Origin: Pseudarthrobacter raffinosi
Lineage (GTDB): Bacteria; Actinomycetota; Actinomycetes; Actinomycetales; Micrococcaceae
Length of the DNA stretch: 64,000 nt
Assembly (NCBI RefSeq): GCF_023913735.1
Contig: NZ_JAMXBH010000015.1
Location: 47,486 to 111,485 of the forward strand
Reading direction: 5' to 3'
This document shows, piece by piece, positions 8,101 through 16,445 of the stretch. The notes beneath the pieces were generated by a model, which was given only the letters and a program-made list of their open reading frames with translations, searched no databases and was not told the origin of the DNA. Position numbers and translations under genes: made by a program. The number at the start of each line of letters is the position of its first letter. Position 1 is the stretch's first letter.

Positions 8101-8893
8101 GGTTGTTGCCTTCCAAAGTAAGTTTTTCCGGTTCCGCCGCCACGGCCTTGAGCTCCCCCGGGATGGTGTCCGGCATCGGACCAAAGGCTTCCTTGGCGTT
8201 GGCCACCACGGCACGGCCCATTATGAGGTTACCGGCACCGCCCACCACCGCGCCGATGCCGAACGGAAGCGCCCGGCCAAGCAGCGCCGTGCCCTGGCGT
8301 TTGAGCAGGTTCTTGAGGAAGGCCTTCTGGATCTTGTTCCGAATGGCACCGAAGCCCGATGGCATGGACTTGGTCAGCACGTTGCCCCATGCCTGGGTGG
8401 CGCTGGCTCCCTTGCCCATGGCCTGGCCGCTCAGCGTTCCCAGCAGTGAAGCCCCCTCCTCGCCCAGCATGATGGCCATGACCATGGTGCTGGCCTTTTC
8501 CGGGTTCGTCAGCCGGATGCCATGAAGTTCCGCCAGCGAGGTGGCATAAAGTGCCGTGGCTTCGAGGAAGCCAACGGTAGCCACGGCGGAGAGGCCCAGG
8601 GAGGCCACGGTTCCGACGCCGGGCACAACGGCGGTTGCCCCGACGATCGCACCGCCGCCGGTCACCGCCCGCAGGTAGTCGCGTTCGAGGATCTCCGCGA
8701 GCCTGGCGGCGCTGGCGCGCGGGTGTTTGCGTTGCAGCCGCCGGACGTAGGCGAGCACCAGCGGCCGCTGGATTTCGACTGCCCGGAGGAGCATGTTGTG
8801 GACTCCGGGTTTCGGCTTGCCGTCGGCGTCGAACACCGCGTTGTGGGCGGTCTCCTGTGCGATACGTACTGCGGGATTGCTGCGCTTGGCCAT
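8090..8893 (-). CDS. Hypothetical protein with central glycine-rich membrane region
   Basis: A 267-residue protein of unrecognised family. An N-terminal soluble helical part (MAKRSNPAVRIAQETAHN) is followed by a hydrophobic Gly/Ala-rich stretch, GGAIVGATAVVPGVGTVASL, typical of hairpin or amphipathic membrane insertion. A second one (LPFGIGAVVGGAGNLIMGRA) lies near the C-terminus. An EcsC-like fold is conceivable but unproven. The start at 8893 has the ribosome site AGAGGTG. It overlaps pxpA, and the palindromic stress motif lies 62 bases upstream. Confidence 0.6.
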   Translation of the reverse strand: MAKRSNPAVRIAQETAHNAVFDADGKPKPGVHNMLLRAVEIQRPLVLAYVRRLQRKHPRASAARLAEILERDYLRAVTGGGAIVGATAVVPGVGTVASLGLSAVATVGFLEATALYATSLAELHGIRLTNPEKASTMVMAIMLGEEGASLLGTLSGQAMGKGASATQAWGNVLTKSMPSGFGAIRNKIQKAFLKNLLKRQGTALLGRALPFGIGAVVGGAGNLIMGRAVVANAKEAFGPMPDTIPGELKAVAAEPEKLTLEGNNLGS

Positions 8894-8955
8894 GGTCACC
8901 TCTGCTTCGGTATTGCTTGTGTCCGCCGGCAGTTTTTGGCTGCGGCCCTGCCTTA

Positions 8956-8971
8956 ACACTAAGGGTGCTTA
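8956..8971 (-). promoter_or_regulatory. Palindromic stress-gene motif
   Basis: In gene orientation the site reads AAGCACCCTTAGTGTT, an exact fit to AAGCA-N2-CTTAG-N2-TT. It ends 62 bases before the ATG of the downstream membrane protein gene. Related sites precede dps, the DUF6458 gene, the SAP/Rho-N gene and the GlsB-type gene. Confidence 0.45.
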
Positions 8972-9043
8972 AGAGTAAGCGGTCCCGGCGCCGGGCCCCG
9001 GCGTTGAGTTCCGCCAAAATCCAGCCCAGCCTAGACTTGCCCT

Positions 9044-10387
9044 ATGCCCACACTCCAAGCGCTGCGGCCCTTTGCGCACCGCGAGTACCGGGTCCTCATC
9101 GCGGCGCTGGCCATCTCCATTTTCGGATCGGGAATGTGGGCTGTCGCCATGGTCTACCAGGTGATCCACCTCGGCGGCGGCCCGCTGGAGCTGTCCCTGG
9201 TGGCCACTGCCGGCAGCATCGGCCTGGTGGCCTTCGTGCTCGCGGGCGGGATCGCCGCTGACCGCGTGCCGCAGCGGCTCCTGATCATTGCCGTTGAAGG
9301 CGCCAACCTCGCCGTTATCGCGGCGATCAGCGGGCTGGCCATGGCAGGGTGGCTGCAGCTGTGGCATCTCGCCGTGGGCAGCTTTGTGCTGGGCGTGGGC
9401 GCCGCGTTCTTCTTCCCTGCCTACTCCGCGATCCTGCCGCGCATCCTGCCGCCCGAGGACCTGCTGGCCGCGAACGGCATGGAGGGGACCATGCGGCCCA
9501 TCCTCCAGCAGGCGGCCGGACCCGCCGTCGCGGGCGTGGTGGTGGCGGCGCTCTCGCCGTCGCACGCCGTGACCGGAGTGGCCACCTGCCATCTGCTGGC
9601 GTTCATCGTCCTGAACTTCCTGGGGCGCCATGCCCTGGACGCGCCCCACAACGGGGCCGACGGCGGGGCTCACGGCAGGAGCACCGGGGCCGGGGAAGAC
9701 GCCGGGGCAACGGGCCACGCGAAAACGTCCTTCTTCCACGACCTCCGCGAGGGCATCAGCTACACCATCCGCACACCGTGGCTGCTGTGGACCTTGCTGT
9801 GGGCCTGCGTTTCCGTGCTCTTCCTGATCGGTCCCATCGAAGTGCTGATGCCGTTTGTGGTCCGCGACCAGCTCGGCGGCGACTCGAGAATGTTCGGCTT
9901 CCTGCTGGCCGTGATGGGCGTGGGCGGGGCCGTCGGCTCGCTGGTCACCGCATCCCTGAAACTGCCGCGCCGCTATCTCACGGTGATGATGGTGTCCTGG
10001 GGTGCGGGCAGCCTGCCGCTCGCCGCCGTCGGCTTTCTGGACAGCTTCTGGACCGTGGCCGCCGCAATGTTCGTCTGGGGCGCCACCGGCAGCGTGGGCA
10101 TGGTCATCTGGGGCACGCTGCTGCAGCGACGCGTGCCCAGCCACCTGCTGGGACGGGTCTCCAGCCTGGACTTCTTTGTGTCCCTCGCGCTGATGCCCAT
10201 CTCCATGGCACTGGCCGGACCGGCAGCCGAGGTCTTCCCCATCTGGGCAATTTTCCTGGCCGCCGGCGTCGTCTGCCCCGCCCTGGCGGTGATCGCCATG
10301 ATCGCCGCCCGGATGCCCGCCGACGAACTGGCCCACCCGCTGGACAGGCAGGTTGAAGTGGAACGCACGACGGCGGCAGGAGACTGA
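9044..10387 (+). CDS. MFS transporter, drug/siderophore exporter type
   Basis: A 447-residue protein of the MFS_3 (EntS/TetV-like) branch with twelve predicted hydrophobic helices. The N-terminal half shows IAALAISIFGSGMWAVAMVYQ and AGGIAADRVPQRL, which is the loop 2-3 motif. A hydrophilic insert of about 40 residues (DAPHNGADGGAHGRSTGAGE) between helices 6 and 7 is the expected central loop, here Gly/His-rich. Family role: proton-coupled efflux of drugs or siderophores. Distance from the siderophore operon (24 kb) argues against a dedicated link. Confidence 0.8.
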   Translation: MPTLQALRPFAHREYRVLIAALAISIFGSGMWAVAMVYQVIHLGGGPLELSLVATAGSIGLVAFVLAGGIAADRVPQRLLIIAVEGANLAVIAAISGLAMAGWLQLWHLAVGSFVLGVGAAFFFPAYSAILPRILPPEDLLAANGMEGTMRPILQQAAGPAVAGVVVAALSPSHAVTGVATCHLLAFIVLNFLGRHALDAPHNGADGGAHGRSTGAGEDAGATGHAKTSFFHDLREGISYTIRTPWLLWTLLWACVSVLFLIGPIEVLMPFVVRDQLGGDSRMFGFLLAVMGVGGAVGSLVTASLKLPRRYLTVMMVSWGAGSLPLAAVGFLDSFWTVAAAMFVWGATGSVGMVIWGTLLQRRVPSHLLGRVSSLDFFVSLALMPISMALAGPAAEVFPIWAIFLAAGVVCPALAVIAMIAARMPADELAHPLDRQVEVERTTAAGD

Positions 10388-10401
10388 CGCACCCCGTCAC
10401 C

Positions 10402-10464
10402 TGAGGCGCGCAATCACCTCAGGCGCGCAATCACGTCAGGCGCGCAATCACGTCAGGCGCGGAA
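10402..10464. repeat. 17-nt tandem repeat overlapping the GH65 stop codon
   Basis: Unit TCAGGCGCGCAATCACG. A slightly diverged copy is at 10402-10418, exact copies are at 10419-10435 and 10436-10452, and a partial copy begins at 10453. The partial copy contains the stop codon and last codons of the GH65 gene (TCAGGCGCGGAAC on the plus strand). It looks like local duplication of the 3' end of that gene by replication slippage. Confidence 0.8.
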
Positions 10465-12795
10465 CCCCACAATGGGGAGGCTCGCCGTCGGGGGTCCGCT
10501 GGGGAAGACAGTGCGCTCCGGAACCTCAACAGGCTCCAGGGCAATCCGGACCGGTTCCGCGCCGATGCTGAGCACCTGGCCGCGGACATCCACGTCGAGC
10601 GGTCCGCCGCTGCGGACGCTCAGTGTCAGTGCACCGGCGTCGAGCTCCACCAGCAGCAACCGGCCCTGGATCTTCAGGTGGAAGGACAATGCCTCCCACC
10701 CGGCCGGGAGCCGCGGATCGAAGAACGGCAGGTGGCCCTGGTCCCGGAGCCCGGCGAAGCCGGAGACCAGCGAGCTCCAGACACCCCCGGCGGAGGCGAT
10801 ATGCACGCCGTCGATCGTGTTGCCGTGGGTGTCGTCCAGGTCGATGAAAACGGCGTTCGTGAAGTGCTCCAGGGCGGCCTCAGGGTGCCCCACCTCGGCA
10901 GCCATGATCCCCTGCACGCAGGCGGACAGGGTGGAATCGCCGGTGGTGATGGGATCGTAAAAATCGAACGCGCGGCGCTTCTCCTCGGCGGAGAAGTCCT
11001 GCCACTGCAGGAACATGGCCAGCACTGTGTCTGCCTGCTTCAGCACCTGGTGCCGGTAGATCACCAGCGGGTGGAAGTTCAGCAGCAGCGGGTACTTGGA
11101 CCGGGGGGTGGTCCAGTCCCACGGCTCCAGGGTCATGAAGTCGTTGTCCTGCGAGTAGACCTGCAGGTCTTCGTCGAAGGGCAGGTGGATGCGGGCCGCG
11201 GCCTGCTCCCACAGCTCGCGTTCGGCGTCGTCGATCTCCGGGTGGTCCAGCGCCGCAGCAGCGCGCAGGTTAAAGCGGGCCATCACGTTGGTGTAGAGGT
11301 TGTCGTTGACAACCGCCGTGTACTCATCAGGGCCGGTAACGCCGTGGATGTGGAAGGCCCCGTCCTTGCCGAAGAAGCCCAAGGCGGCCCACATGCGGGC
11401 GGTTTCGATCAGGAGTTCGGCACCCATACCCTCGCGGAAGGTTTCGTCGCCGCTGGCCCACAGGTAGCGGTTGGTGGCGAAGGCGATGGCCGCTGCGATG
11501 TGGAACTGCGCCGTGCCGGCGGCGTAATAGGCGCTGGCTTCCAGGCCGTTGATGGTGCGCCACGGGAACAGTGCGCCCTCCACGCTGAGCTCCTTGGCCC
11601 GGATTTTGGCGGCTGGCAGCATGTCGTGCCGGAACTCCAGGACCTGACGGGCGCCGTCGGGGTTCGTGTAGGTGAGGTAGGGCAGGAGGTAGACCTCCTG
11701 GTCCCAGAAGTAGTGCCCCTCGTAACCCGATCCGGTGACCCCCTTTGCGGGGATGCCGGCGATGTCCGCCCGCGCGGTGGCCTGGGCCAGCTGGAACAGG
11801 TTCCACCGGATGGCCTGCTGGAGCTCGGGCTGGCCGCCCACCACGATGTCCGAGGTGTCCCAGTACGCGCGGTAATGCTCGCGGCTCTCGGTGAAGATGT
11901 CCTCCACAGACCGGAGCCCGGCTTCGGCGGCCTCCGCCGCGTCCCGGTCCGAGTCCTGGACGCCGCGGCCGGCGGCATAGCTGACGCTCTTTTCGAGCCG
12001 GAACGGCTCGTCGGCGCGGACGGCAAGGACGTACCGGACGTTGCTGTCGTCTTCGCCTGCAACGGTCTCAAAGGGCTGGTGGCCGGCGGAAGTCCAGTGG
12101 TCCACGGCGATTCCCACGCGCTGCCCGGATTCCGCCGCTTCCCAGGAGAGACGGAGCGAGCCGTCGCCGCCGTCGGTCCTTACCGGCAGGAGAACCCGGC
12201 CTGCGTGCCGGCCTGCCCGGCGCGGGTCATGCGCCGAGTGGTCCTCCACAGGCTGGTCCTGGCGGTTGATGACGGAGGACGTCACGTCGGCGGAAACCTC
12301 GCGGTCCGCGGCGACTTCGAGCGAGATGCCCAGGCTGCCGCGTGAGGCGAAGCCCACGGCGCGGCGTTCTGTGGTGGTCACCGTGGCGCCGGACCGGCAC
12401 AGCCACGTGATCCGGCATTCGTAGATGCCGGTGGCGAAGTCGACGGAGCGGCGGTAGTCCAGCACGGCTGATTCGGCGAGGGTCAGGCTCTCGCCGTCGA
12501 TGATCACCGTGAAGTTGTTCGCGTCAGGGATGTAGATGATCCGCTGTCCGGTCCGGGCGAAGCCGAACGCGTTCTCCGCATGCTTGATGTCCCAGATCTC
12601 ATGGAGGCCGTTGATGAAGCTGCCCGGAAGGTCTGCGTCCGAGGCCGCCCAGTGCGCACCGCGGATACCCAGATGGCCGTTGCCCAGGGCAAAGAGCGTC
12701 TCAAGGGTGCCCGCGCTGCCCGGCTGGTGCTGTGTTTCCACAAGCTGCCAGGAGGTGTTGGGGAACCGTTCACGGTCCGCGGTGATAAGAGCCAT
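10453..12795 (-). CDS. Glycoside hydrolase family 65 disaccharide phosphorylase
   Basis: A 780-residue GH65 protein. It has an N-terminal beta-sandwich (TLETLFALGNGHLGIRG), the helical linker, and the (alpha/alpha)6 catalytic barrel with GYEGHYFWDQEVYLLP. The general acid lies in HGVTGPDEYTAVVND (Glu491). GH65 enzymes phosphorolyse maltose, trehalose, kojibiose or nigerose to beta-glucose 1-phosphate plus glucose. The next-door HAD enzyme resembles beta-phosphoglucomutase, which makes the phosphorylase reading more likely than hydrolysis. The substrate cannot be fixed from sequence alone. It lies 82 bases downstream of the HAD gene in one transcription unit. Confidence 0.9.
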   Translation of the reverse strand: MALITADRERFPNTSWQLVETQHQPGSAGTLETLFALGNGHLGIRGAHWAASDADLPGSFINGLHEIWDIKHAENAFGFARTGQRIIYIPDANNFTVIIDGESLTLAESAVLDYRRSVDFATGIYECRITWLCRSGATVTTTERRAVGFASRGSLGISLEVAADREVSADVTSSVINRQDQPVEDHSAHDPRRAGRHAGRVLLPVRTDGGDGSLRLSWEAAESGQRVGIAVDHWTSAGHQPFETVAGEDDSNVRYVLAVRADEPFRLEKSVSYAAGRGVQDSDRDAAEAAEAGLRSVEDIFTESREHYRAYWDTSDIVVGGQPELQQAIRWNLFQLAQATARADIAGIPAKGVTGSGYEGHYFWDQEVYLLPYLTYTNPDGARQVLEFRHDMLPAAKIRAKELSVEGALFPWRTINGLEASAYYAAGTAQFHIAAAIAFATNRYLWASGDETFREGMGAELLIETARMWAALGFFGKDGAFHIHGVTGPDEYTAVVNDNLYTNVMARFNLRAAAALDHPEIDDAERELWEQAAARIHLPFDEDLQVYSQDNDFMTLEPWDWTTPRSKYPLLLNFHPLVIYRHQVLKQADTVLAMFLQWQDFSAEEKRRAFDFYDPITTGDSTLSACVQGIMAAEVGHPEAALEHFTNAVFIDLDDTHGNTIDGVHIASAGGVWSSLVSGFAGLRDQGHLPFFDPRLPAGWEALSFHLKIQGRLLLVELDAGALTLSVRSGGPLDVDVRGQVLSIGAEPVRIALEPVEVPERTVFPSGPPTASLPIVGFRA

Positions 12796-12877
12796 GGTGT
12801 TGGGGTCCTTTGGCGTTGTGCGTTGCGGGGAAGTGCTTCGTGCCTGAGGCCGGGGGAGCGTCAGGCGGCGATGGCTG

Positions 12878-13642
12878 TTAGAGCAGTTCGTCGAGGTCGT
12901 TGACCACGCTTGTGGCTCCGGCGTCGAGCAGGGTCTGCCGGCCGGCGCCGCGGTCCACGCCGATCACCGAGTGGAACTGCCCCGCGTGTCCGGCCTGGAC
13001 ACCCGAGACGGCGTCCTCAACCACCACGCATTCTTCGCTGGGCAGGCCCAGCAGTTCCGCGGCGTACTGGTACGTGGCGGGGCTCGGTTTGCCGGGCAGG
13101 CCCTGGGCCGCAGCCACCACACCGTCAACCACTATTTCGAAGTACCCGTTCAGGCCGGCGGCTTTAAGCACAGCCGGGGCGTTCCGGGATGAGGAGACGA
13201 CGGAGACCTTGAGTCCGCGGTCCACGGCGGCTTCCAGGAAGCGCACCGAGCCTTCAAACGGCTCGACGCCGGCGCTGACGATGTCGTTGAAAACCTTGTT
13301 CTTCCGGTTGCCCAGTCCCTGGACGGTGGCGTCCTGCCCGGGGATCTCGGCGGAATCTTGACCGGTGGTGCCGTCACTGGGCTCGCCTTCGGGCAGCACG
13401 ATGCCGCGGGACGCCAGGAAGTCCCGGACGCCGTCGAACCTGGGCTTGCCGTCGATGTGATCGAAGTAATCGTCCTCGCGGTAGCCGGGCACATCCGGAC
13501 GGGACGCCAGGAAGCCCTCGAAGAGTTCCTTCCACGCCTGTTCGTGGACAGTGGCTGTGGGGGTCAGCACGCCGTCGAGGTCGAACAGGATGGCGGAGGC
13601 AGTGGTCCAGCTGGTGCTTTGGGTTTTCAGAACGTCAGTCAT
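12878..13642 (-). CDS. HAD hydrolase, beta-phosphoglucomutase-like
   Basis: A 254-residue HAD protein. The nucleophile motif FDLDGVLTPT has Asp21 and Asp23. The cap domain follows, then VVSSSRNAP (motif II) and GLPSEECVVVEDAVSGVQAG (motifs III-IV). In GH65 operons this enzyme converts beta-glucose 1-phosphate to glucose 6-phosphate, or acts as a related phosphatase. It is the first gene of the unit; the upstream 535 bases hold a LacI-type operator. The cap is longer than in typical beta-PGM, with an insert around EGEPSDGTTGQDSAE. Confidence 0.85.
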   Translation of the reverse strand: MTDVLKTQSTSWTTASAILFDLDGVLTPTATVHEQAWKELFEGFLASRPDVPGYREDDYFDHIDGKPRFDGVRDFLASRGIVLPEGEPSDGTTGQDSAEIPGQDATVQGLGNRKNKVFNDIVSAGVEPFEGSVRFLEAAVDRGLKVSVVSSSRNAPAVLKAAGLNGYFEIVVDGVVAAAQGLPGKPSPATYQYAAELLGLPSEECVVVEDAVSGVQAGHAGQFHSVIGVDRGAGRQTLLDAGATSVVNDLDELL

Positions 13643-14177
13643 GCGCGGTGTCCTTTCAGACGGCGGGCAACAGGCGGGATGTCACGGGCGGGATGTCACT
13701 GGGCGGAAAGTAGTGGGGCTATGTAAGCGGGGGCTGTGCATACAGGCGGAACGTGGAAGGGCTGGCAGAAAAGCGGCGGGCAGCAAGGAGGGGTCCAAGC
13801 AAGGAGCGGAGAGGGGCGGCCACGATGCCGCCGGGGTCAGCAGAGGCGGCTAAGGGCCACGGTAAAACCACAGCGGGCCGATGGGCTGCTGTTTAACGTC
13901 TTCTTCCATCATGAGCGCCTTGGCACGGCCTGACAACTTGGCGGAGCAGGCATCGCGGCGCAAGGCGGGCAGGAGGCCTGGATAGAGGCCTGGCACATGG
14001 CATCTGTCCGGCTGCCCTTTCCGACGGTTTCCAATGGCCCGCAAAGAGCCGGCCACCGACGAGTGTAAGCGCTTACAAATTTCGCGCGCAACTGTTTTTT
14101 CTCATATTGCGATACGGGGCACACGCCCGGGCGGGCACAGGGTTCAACCGATCACGCGCTTGGACCGATGACGCAGT
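13643..14177. other. Gene-poor interval upstream of the HAD/GH65 operon
   Basis: 535 bases without a convincing long gene. It contains the palindrome TGTAAGCGCTTACA at 14064-14077 and an AT-richer stretch near 14080-14115 that could hold the promoter. A 20-codon frame on the minus strand (13850-13912, MMEEDVKQQPIGPLWFYRGP) has a weak AAGG site but no known homolog. The segment 13680-13860 is G-rich on the plus strand and shows no further recognisable feature. Confidence 0.5.
14064..14077. promoter_or_regulatory. LacI-type operator of the HAD/GH65 operon
   Basis: A perfect 14-base palindrome TGTAAGCGCTTACA with the central AAGCGCTT that LacI/GalR-family repressors recognise. A near-identical site (TGCAAGCGCTTACA) precedes the truncated GH13 amylase at 57099, which suggests one maltose/glucan regulator controls both. 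The regulator gene is not in the window. It lies about 420 bases upstream of the HAD start, so a long leader or an unrecognised small gene is implied. Confidence 0.65.
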
Positions 14178-14795
14178 TCAGCCGGGCACGTAGTGGCGCA
14201 GGAACGCGCTGACGTCCACCATCTCCGACTTGCTCATGGCGTGGCCCATGCCCGGATACGTCCTGGCGGTCAACCGGGTGTTTTCGTTCAGCCATTGTCC
14301 GGTGTAGGCCGTGGCGTCCTCATTGATCACCAGGTCCGCCTTGTCCCGCCCCCAGAAAAAGGGCGGCGGGGCCGTGAAGGATTCGGTCAGGGACAACAGC
14401 TCGTTTTCCAGCACAAAACCGGAAAGCCCAACCGTGGCCTTGTAATCCGCGGGATGGAGCCGGAGCAGCGTGCTGGCCATGGCCATCCCCTGCGAGTAAC
14501 CCAACAGACTCACGCTGCTGTGCTGGCCCCTGACGGAGTTAATCCACGCCTGGACGGTGTTGGTGGCCGCGATGACATCCGCGAAATCGTTGGCCAGGAA
14601 GTAGTCCAGCAGGAACCAGCCGTAGTGGTCGCCGATCACCATGGGTGCGCGCAGGGCAACACAAGTGAACTCGGCCGGCAGGTATTCGAACAGCCGCACC
14701 ATCCGCGACTCATCGGTGCCGTAGCCATGCATCATGACCAGCAGCGGCGTGCCGTCCCGTTCGCTTTCCGGCTTGGACCACGTAACTGTTTCCAT
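14178..14795 (-). CDS. Alpha/beta-hydrolase, phospholipase/carboxylesterase type
   Basis: A 205-residue serine hydrolase of the YpfH/carboxylesterase type. The oxyanion region is LLVMMHGYGTDES (19-31), the nucleophile elbow GYSQG has Ser101, the acidic residue is Asp151 or Asp154, and His185 lies in YPGMGHAMS. There is no signal peptide, so it is probably a cytoplasmic esterase for short-chain esters. It stands alone, next to the decayed marR gene. Confidence 0.85.
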   Translation of the reverse strand: METVTWSKPESERDGTPLLVMMHGYGTDESRMVRLFEYLPAEFTCVALRAPMVIGDHYGWFLLDYFLANDFADVIAATNTVQAWINSVRGQHSSVSLLGYSQGMAMASTLLRLHPADYKATVGLSGFVLENELLSLTESFTAPPPFFWGRDKADLVINEDATAYTGQWLNENTRLTARTYPGMGHAMSKSEMVDVSAFLRHYVPG

Positions 14796-14885
14796 CGGAT
14801 CAGCGTAGCCAGTCCAGCGGGCCAGCGGCTCGCATCGACTCCTGCCGCGAATGTGCCGGAAAAGCCGCCCGCCGTGCTTGGCTCT

Positions 14886-15268
14886 CTATTCTGCCCCGGA
14901 CCCGAGGTGCCCGGCCGCATCCTTCTGGACCGCAGCAGCCTTGGATGAGAAGTCGGCGATGGTCCGCAACTGCTCGTCGCTGTAGCCCTCCAGCAGGGCC
15001 GCCAGCCCGCCCATGAATCCAGGAAATAGGGCGCCGCGGCAGAGGCCTGGTCACCCACCAGTTCGATCAGCACCTTGCGCCTGTCCTCCTGATGCCGGAC
15101 GCGCCGGGCCACACCCTTGGCCTCAAGCCGCCGCATCAGGCCGGTCACGGATGCGGGGGCCAAGCCCGGCCGCTCGCCGAACTCCCCCGCCGTCAGGGGG
15201 CCGAAGCGCATCAGAATGTCGATCGCCTTGCCCTCGGTGGCCGAGAGTCCCCGCAGTTCGGAGAACGA
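14886..15268 (-). pseudogene. MarR family regulator, truncated and frameshifted
   Basis: The frame carries clear MarR winged-helix sequence: ATEGKAIDILMRFGPLTAGE, then ASVTGLMRRLEAKGVARR and EDRRKVLIELV. Two lesions are visible. The first roughly 35 residues are missing: the frame opens at an in-frame TGA (15275-15277) just inside the neighbouring oxidoreductase leader. A frameshift after APYFLDS (around 15015-15025) also moves the conserved end (GGLAALLEGYSDEQLRTIAD) into another frame, ending at 14886. It is head-to-head with a similarly damaged FAD monooxygenase, which it probably once regulated. Confidence 0.75.
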
Positions 15269-15291
15269 AATAAATCAGAAGGAGAACAGCC

Positions 15292-15875
15292 ATGTTGAAC
15301 TGCCTCATCATCGGGTCCGGCGTCGCAGGGCTGGCGACGGCCCTGTCACTGCAAAAGGCGGGGCACACGCCCGTTGTCTTCGAAGCGTACGGCGGCCCGT
15401 CGGACGGCGTCGGAGGCTTCCTTACCGTCGCCGTCAACGGCTTCGACGCCCTGGACACCCTTGGGCTGAAGCACGCCGCGGCAGGGCTGGGGTTCAGCAC
15501 GCCGCGGATGTCCATGTACCTGGGCTCGACGGGACGCCACCTGATCGACTTCAAGTACGGCGGCGCCCTGCCGGACGGGACCACCGCCCGCACACTGACG
15601 CGCTCCGAGCTATACGGACTGCTCCGCACGGAAGCGACGCGTCGGGGCATCCGCATCCTGTACGGAAAGGGGCTCAGCTCCGTGACCGAAACCCCCGACG
15701 GCGTGACCGCAGGATTCGACGACGGCACGTCCGCCGAAGGCCACCTGCTGATAGGCGCGGACGGGCTGCGGTCCACCGTCCGGACTGGGTCTACCGTCAC
15801 CACATCGACTGGGGAGCCGGGCACGACTCGGGATTTGAGGCCAGCGTTCCGCCCAACACCGGACACGTAAGGTAG
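15292..15875 (+). pseudogene. FAD-dependent monooxygenase, internally deleted
   Basis: The N-terminal FAD domain is intact: LNCLIIGSGVAGLATALSLQ (Rossmann GxGxxG) and the DG motif LLIGADGLRSTVR. A typical aromatic-ring or PheA/TetX-like monooxygenase has about 380-400 residues. Here the frame meets a stop at 15870, after unrelated-looking sequence. Directly after STVR the +1 frame reads DWVYRHHIDWGAGHDSGF, which resembles the end of such monooxygenases. I infer a deletion of roughly the middle half with a frameshift. A good AAGGAG site precedes the ATG. Confidence 0.72.
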
Positions 15876-15887
15876 CCTGACGCTGGA

Positions 15888-15903
15888 AAGCATGCTTAGC
15901 AAG
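15888..15903 (+). promoter_or_regulatory. Palindromic stress-gene motif
   Basis: AAGCATGCTTAGCAAG contains the perfect half-site pair AAGCA-TG-CTTAG. It ends 69 bases before the ATG of the DUF6458 gene, similar to the spacing at dps, the membrane protein gene (8956) and the GlsB-type gene. The downstream TT of the pattern is replaced by AG. Confidence 0.42.
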
Positions 15904-15972
15904 TGCGGCGCACAGGATGCTGCCGCGCGTAGTACCGCCCCTCCAAGATCAGCGGACAACAAGGAGCAAGTC

Positions 15973-16230
15973 ATGAGAATCGGTTCCTCCATCTTCCTTA
16001 TTGCACTCGGCGCCATCCTGGCCTGGGCCGTCGCCCCGGGACTCATCCCCTTCATAGACCAGGTCATGGTTGGCTACATCCTGATGGCTGTTGGCGTGAT
16101 CGGGCTGATCGCCTCCCTCATCCTGGCCTCACCGGGCCGCAGCCGCCGGGTCAGCGAAACCCGTTCGGTGGTTGATCCCAACACCGGCGAGCGCATCACC
16201 CGCAACGAAAGCCGCGACGGCGGTATCTAG
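15973..16230 (+). CDS. DUF6458-type small membrane protein
   Basis: An 85-residue protein. It begins MRIGSSIFLIALGAILAW, followed by a second helix (GYILMAVGVIGLIASLIL) and a polar tail ending in NTGERITRNES. This matches the small two-helix actinobacterial family DUF6458, of unknown function. AAGGAG lies before the ATG. Small membrane proteins of this size are often stress-induced; the upstream palindrome shared with dps supports that as inference. Confidence 0.8.
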   Translation: MRIGSSIFLIALGAILAWAVAPGLIPFIDQVMVGYILMAVGVIGLIASLILASPGRSRRVSETRSVVDPNTGERITRNESRDGGI

Positions 16231-16335
16231 GCTCCACAACCACCCGGACGCCGGGCCGGACCACACAGGCCCGGCCCGGCTTTTCCGTTCCGCGCGAAGA
16301 CCCGGCCTGCGGACTTTGTTTCTTGTGGGTTTCCA

Positions 16336-16363
16336 TTGACAAACCAACATAAGCGAAGATAAA
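16336..16363 (+). promoter_or_regulatory. Probable sigma-70 type promoter of the fructose operon
   Basis: TTGACA at 16336-16341, a 16-base spacer, and GATAAA at 16358-16363. A palindrome CATCATGTGATG at 16378-16389 directly downstream is a candidate operator for the DeoR-type regulator encoded next. It lies 82 bases before the GTG of that gene. Confidence 0.45.
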
Positions 16364-16445
16364 GTCAAGTAATTCAACATCATGTGATGCCAATCACTGG
16401 ACGTCACAGCCGCTGGGATTCAGCACTTTACGCAATGGAGGGTAC

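Noticed and set aside
8969..10336. A 455-codon minus-strand frame opposite the MFS gene
   Set aside because: His/Gly/Gln-rich shadow with no domain; the MFS frame has all expected membrane helices.
10402..10464. CRISPR-like array from the regular repeats
   Set aside because: Units of 17 bases are directly adjacent with no spacers; it is a simple tandem repeat.
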